A stretch of 64,000 bases of DNA from an uncultured Acidimicrobiales bacterium. GTDB taxonomy: Bacteria; Actinomycetota; Acidimicrobiia; Acidimicrobiales; SZUA-35. The position numbers were made by a program, and so were the translations under genes. The stretch is from positions 293,951 to 357,950 of the forward strand of contig CALAJV010000006.1 of NCBI GenBank assembly GCA_937922805.1, written 5' to 3'. Below, piece by piece: positions 63,101-64,000 of the stretch (position 1 is its first letter; each line of letters opens with the position of its first letter). The notes beneath the pieces were generated by a model. It did no database searches, was not told the DNA's origin, and was given only the letters and a program-made list of their open reading frames with translations.

Positions 63101-64000
63101 ACCAGTTCAGGGGTTTGTGGCTCAGGGTTTGTTTCCGGCGGTTCGGCATCGAATGGATTAGTGGCTAGCTCGCCATTTGCCGCATCACCTTGTTCGCCAG
63201 CAATCTCCGATTCACCTTGTTGCTCTGCGGGTTGCCCACTGCCAGTATTTTGAGCACCAGAAGAACCGGAATTTCCATCGGATTCGCCACCGTCGGAAAT
63301 CATGGCAACGTCTGTTGTTTCCAGCTCCGGACCGTCACCAACATGAATCGTCAGATCCCGATCAACAACTTGGCCATTCTCATCGAGAGTCTCGACAACC
63401 GACGAAATCATGTCGCCGTCAGGGCCATAGGTGTCAGTTGCCCGAATGGATCCATCATCTGAATACTGGTCCACCGATACGAATTCAAGGTCCCCATTGT
63501 CGTCATACAGCTCGGTGACGTTTCCATTCTGGACCGTTGAAAACTCGAGATCACCGTTCTCGTCATAGAACCTTGTGACATTACCCTCGGCCACGATGGC
63601 GTTCGGACCTGGGACATTCGCAGCGTTATCAACGTCTGTTTCTGGAAGATCACTTGCATGAGCAGCCGGAAACAAAATGTCGAGCGCAGCCCCGCCAACA
63701 TCAGCGAGATTGATCGGTCGAGTGTCCGTCCCTTCAGCCGGAAGATCCGGAGCGTCGGTTTCCGGCACACCGTCTACCAGCCCCTCAGACGTCTCAGCTT
63801 CAGTTTCACCGTCGGTCTCGTTATTGTTGAAATCACCGTCAGGGTGATGATCACCAGTACCGGCCTGAACAACCTCACCAACATCGTCTGAAGCATCGCC
63901 GGTGGAATCATCTACCAACGAGTCGTTTGCTTCTGAGTCAGCGTCAGTCGAACCGCCAGACAAGTCCGGACCCTCACCGCCAAAATCTTCCAACGGGTCT
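57112..64000 (-). CDS. Giant acidic repeat protein, N-terminus outside window
   Basis: The frame is open to the right edge; 2,295 residues are visible. Counting from the TTG at 63993 as residue 1, in order: an acidic N-terminal part; ENGD repeats at about 136-215 (YDENGDLEF, YDDNGDLEF), reminiscent of MORN/YwqK-like repeats; an acidic run of QV(A/V)(D/E) units at 310-465; a Pro-rich stretch; a central mixed region containing GGQGSPAIRQDG and DWNRMVG; a long beta-rich part; five degenerate units of a N-I-I-x-x-Y/F ... PxNxxGxxI ... AV.PxDA module; and a Cys-bounded end with DPDGDGYGFENGQLC and a similar second module. Short FFIxSANA-like motifs occur three times. It may be a secreted surface or toxin-like protein, but no catalytic domain is recognised. 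Confidence 0.75.
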   Translation of the reverse strand, partial: DPLEDFGGEGPDLSGGSTDADSEANDSLVDDSTGDASDDVGEVVQAGTGDHHPDGDFNNNETDGETEAETSEGLVDGVPETDAPDLPAEGTDTRPINLADVGGAALDILFPAAHASDLPETDVDNAANVPGPNAIVAEGNVTRFYDENGDLEFSTVQNGNVTELYDDNGDLEFVSVDQYSDDGSIRATDTYGPDGDMISSVVETLDENGQVVDRDLTIHVGDGPELETTDVAMISDGGESDGNSGSSGAQNTGSGQPAEQQGESEIAGEQGDAANGELATNPFDAEPPETNPEPQTPELVVAVAGGSEIEQDADAEQVVDADSGAEQVIDSEQVAEVDTDSGAEQVVDSGQVAEVDADSGAEQVADAGSGTGQVAGADAEQVVDADSGAEQVVDSEQVAEVDADSGTGQVAGADADSGAEQVADVDADADSGTGQVAGADVEQVVDADSGPDQVADAGTNSDTEQNTDSDADGAAGSVSDEPMELVVVPAGSGQQLAASSTQPITAPTMPALPPIPSAPATSAATTGPALTSAPAPSSINWPAIRDAVTFRVNPLGVLTLLFVPSPAGVPATPHSTEIDTIEVLHGSDEPGRVAVNGQPTDIRVHATYHDDGTITWEAATEADAIALDALIADTAGPTGANSIPPEPIEMTPPPLIHPEPLDPTLINVPPKPVEMTPPPLTPPDTTDTGDLPPNVMASVSQINKKIKQGSPDTKGLHKAMAGRPNTEGGDPEGLPYVKVKHGGQGSPAIRQDGTLKDAKGHTEWHLPAATWKYLHTQGWQRPEWITEADWNRMVGIDAPDAPQSSGSYQSETTDGSHVSGSLDNGTLSVDATFSGKSAAQQDAMIADMTGSLGSFDAVQANITELDQLDDINLAILEGRDVTEVLLNDTAYGRLAQQQGLDDIEISDQTKGKPGEYERIVVKYKDGTPKSGGSGTNGGSTVGEKVGSVLLDFFIGSANASELDGQGLPTNTGTPSPVANQEADQAVVGSMSGSDGADSQQQSSSNPVRDFFIPSANAQPQPPTPTNQSQASSQQRPAIPDREQSDERLIDKTGLGEEFDTFVAPKATPFGSGPLEPNVLLEDFFEEVSQDVRENPDHLRQKTFEGIHWGKNVTIPLGVGELSAKYRNNLMIRNAHVRAKPNPSPNQDNPSNYSVVYQVGRIDAAFSSVGGELGAADANVGPWHGDATRLLFSRLELGAHRDSRPDMHPGALEVGDNLIQFSMDGGGESGVMLDGKVGIADKSFGGNEAIGKKPRFSASIKVSGSADFIPIAGSVRSAKRRTDSDTGTELIKIGTGTIDANYIELVVKPKAQLAYNGAEPTNNLLDKTASGKLGAKNQVDVKNATLAGNVAGSITAEFISGQVELMYLDYDPSDPYDVEQYAHHFNTNRPRVGVNEEFELLQAQLDIRQSFREGSVTGIGDANVGLKDFGARGGTTFTRSLERQVGDRNENLSGIRWRVSSPTGAIGTGFGPPPDLVFHGGREVHNAHDDNGFTIESERHFVGDDPDKDPYRDDQTENKMATNSSTVHGTNAEIRQLAIEALKDAPDNEFLQQLAQGEIAGEAAQKGILGNIPGADMPIVEAIDRMAAIQRAQGNGFERPADQVGDAKRPSQRQPAADLPEITPLEPDFGQIRPTRSETIIDRYVLIEPNGRRTPVPDSQRADVEAMFDRQMQNIGEAMAAPRTLAYPVNSDGHVIDWADAVKREDAIPYDGPWRSVQANDDGFGGIQPSGQLPNIPGPDFRLPGSETPSDPASFQTADDLAHIDPSDPTPRENIINGYLMVDPSGRRTLVPESDMERAERLFDAQRDPLSNTYGLNSGIYGGSTVVYPLNDEGNVIDQDKAVKPEDANMFVAANQDDAVNQDDAGVEAGQVTPTRPQNIVDGFVWRSYRTSRIMQIPEGGDVDSPPPGYGAVPVNKFGQPISLRDAVTPANAVVAPAAQAPRSATQPESIIRQYGYIDRWGNITPMRSQVTARPDAMLPRPPSEDQLEGYVVEDHRIVPLNDDYEVIPWDEAVHPRDAIDPTDPNAVIDRLEYRNSQGEPVGADESERRGLTLTFLNAQGEVIPEDQAIWPDEIVVPALDESATNDPAADAQVEPGADDVVTGPTDGADSVSASDLGIPPVVVPPSVDPTREVPDTEGPAVPEPPTIIDPPIVEDVVTELPPTFDPADVPLPEIVNVENDNEPSNPPFCENSEDPDGDGYGFENGQLCIIQPESIVTPIDSPALFLQTEIDGEEVDVPVCSTDPEVSEYLLAEGFSYCVRLPLCIGDENQASGLDEKEQLGWEGDGYCLIASSAS
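57770..59110 (-). repeat. Five degenerate protein modules at the C-terminal third
   Basis: Units start at motifs such as SETIIDRYVLIEPNGRRTPVP, ENIINGYLMVDPSGRR, QNIVDGFVW, ESIIRQYGYIDRWGN and NAVIDRLEYRNSQGE, and each ends near PxNxxGxVIxxxxAVxPxDA. The unit is 55-85 residues long and is conserved at the protein level only, so the duplications are old. Confidence 0.8.
62599..63066 (-). repeat. Acidic QV repeat tract
   Basis: About 155 residues of short repeats built on (A)DADSGAEQV(V/A)D and DSEQVAEVD. The DNA repeats are near-identical, with strong codon-level homogeneity, so recent expansion is likely. It separates the N-terminal part of the giant protein from a Pro/Ala-rich stretch. Confidence 0.85.

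Noticed and set aside
62515..63168. Long open frame on the plus strand opposite the acidic repeat tract (and a second on the minus strand in another frame)
   Set aside because: Both are by-products of the near-identical DNA repeats in the giant gene; they have repeat-only composition, no ribosome-binding site and no homologous-looking domain.

Overview
The window looks like a chromosomal segment of an actinobacterium, most plausibly a free-living member of the Acidimicrobiia. That placement is an inference. It rests on a mycothiol-dependent formaldehyde dehydrogenase paired with its MBL-fold partner, a DUF3817 membrane protein, an actinobacterial-type LeuB, a SEC-C methionine aminopeptidase, many GTG/TTG starts, moderate GC by eye and dense packing on both strands. 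I see no transposase, integrase, phage gene or CRISPR array.

Layout. 1-6.5 kb: the end of a secreted subtilase, a YHYH lipoprotein, HAD phosphatase, adenosine deaminase, YqgE, methionine aminopeptidase and a TauE/SafE permease. 6.6-12.5 kb: membrane and hydrolase genes, a two-gene CrcB fluoride channel, a PF10118 protein and a degenerate GGDEF-EAL protein. 12.5-15.8 kb: tRNA-Gln(CTG) and tRNA-Glu(CTC) facing a DUF218-gltX-hypothetical operon. 16.6-22.8 kb: a branched-chain amino acid block (leuB-cimA on the minus strand, leuC-leuD on the plus strand) with greA between. 23-29 kb: a secreted beta-propeller lipoprotein, a renalase-like oxidoreductase, a repeat-containing tail-anchored protein and a NamZ-like lipoprotein. 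29-34.6 kb: a fusion of a degenerate ABC ATPase with a pseudokinase, then a full GGDEF-EAL membrane sensor overlapping a DUF4399 lipoprotein. 34.6-46.3 kb: mostly minus-strand metabolic genes (hydrolase, S9 peptidase, aminotransferase, MsrB, 2OG-Fe oxygenase, cyclophilin, MetY, Hpt, enoyl-CoA hydratase), plus a glycerol-3-phosphate dehydrogenase on the plus strand. 46.5-49.1 kb: ilvB-ilvN preceded by a transcription attenuator with a 15-residue leader peptide carrying an Ile-Ile-Val-Val-Val-Leu run. 49.3-57 kb: a secreted 5'-nucleotidase, nitronate monooxygenase, an alternative oxidase, a thioredoxin-like lipoprotein, the mycothiol formaldehyde pathway and DUF1697. 57.1-64 kb: the C-terminal 2,295 residues of a giant repeat-rich acidic protein that continues past the window edge.

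How the genes work together. CimA, LeuCD and LeuB can make 2-oxobutyrate from pyruvate, and IlvBN then acts on 2-oxobutyrate and pyruvate, so the window holds most of a threonine-independent isoleucine route as well as leucine steps. The ilvB leader ties part of this to branched-chain aminoacyl-tRNA supply. The most unusual items are the ABC/pseudokinase fusion beside the c-di-GMP sensor, the degenerate GGDEF-EAL protein, the alternative oxidase with all six predicted diiron ligands, and the giant repeat protein.
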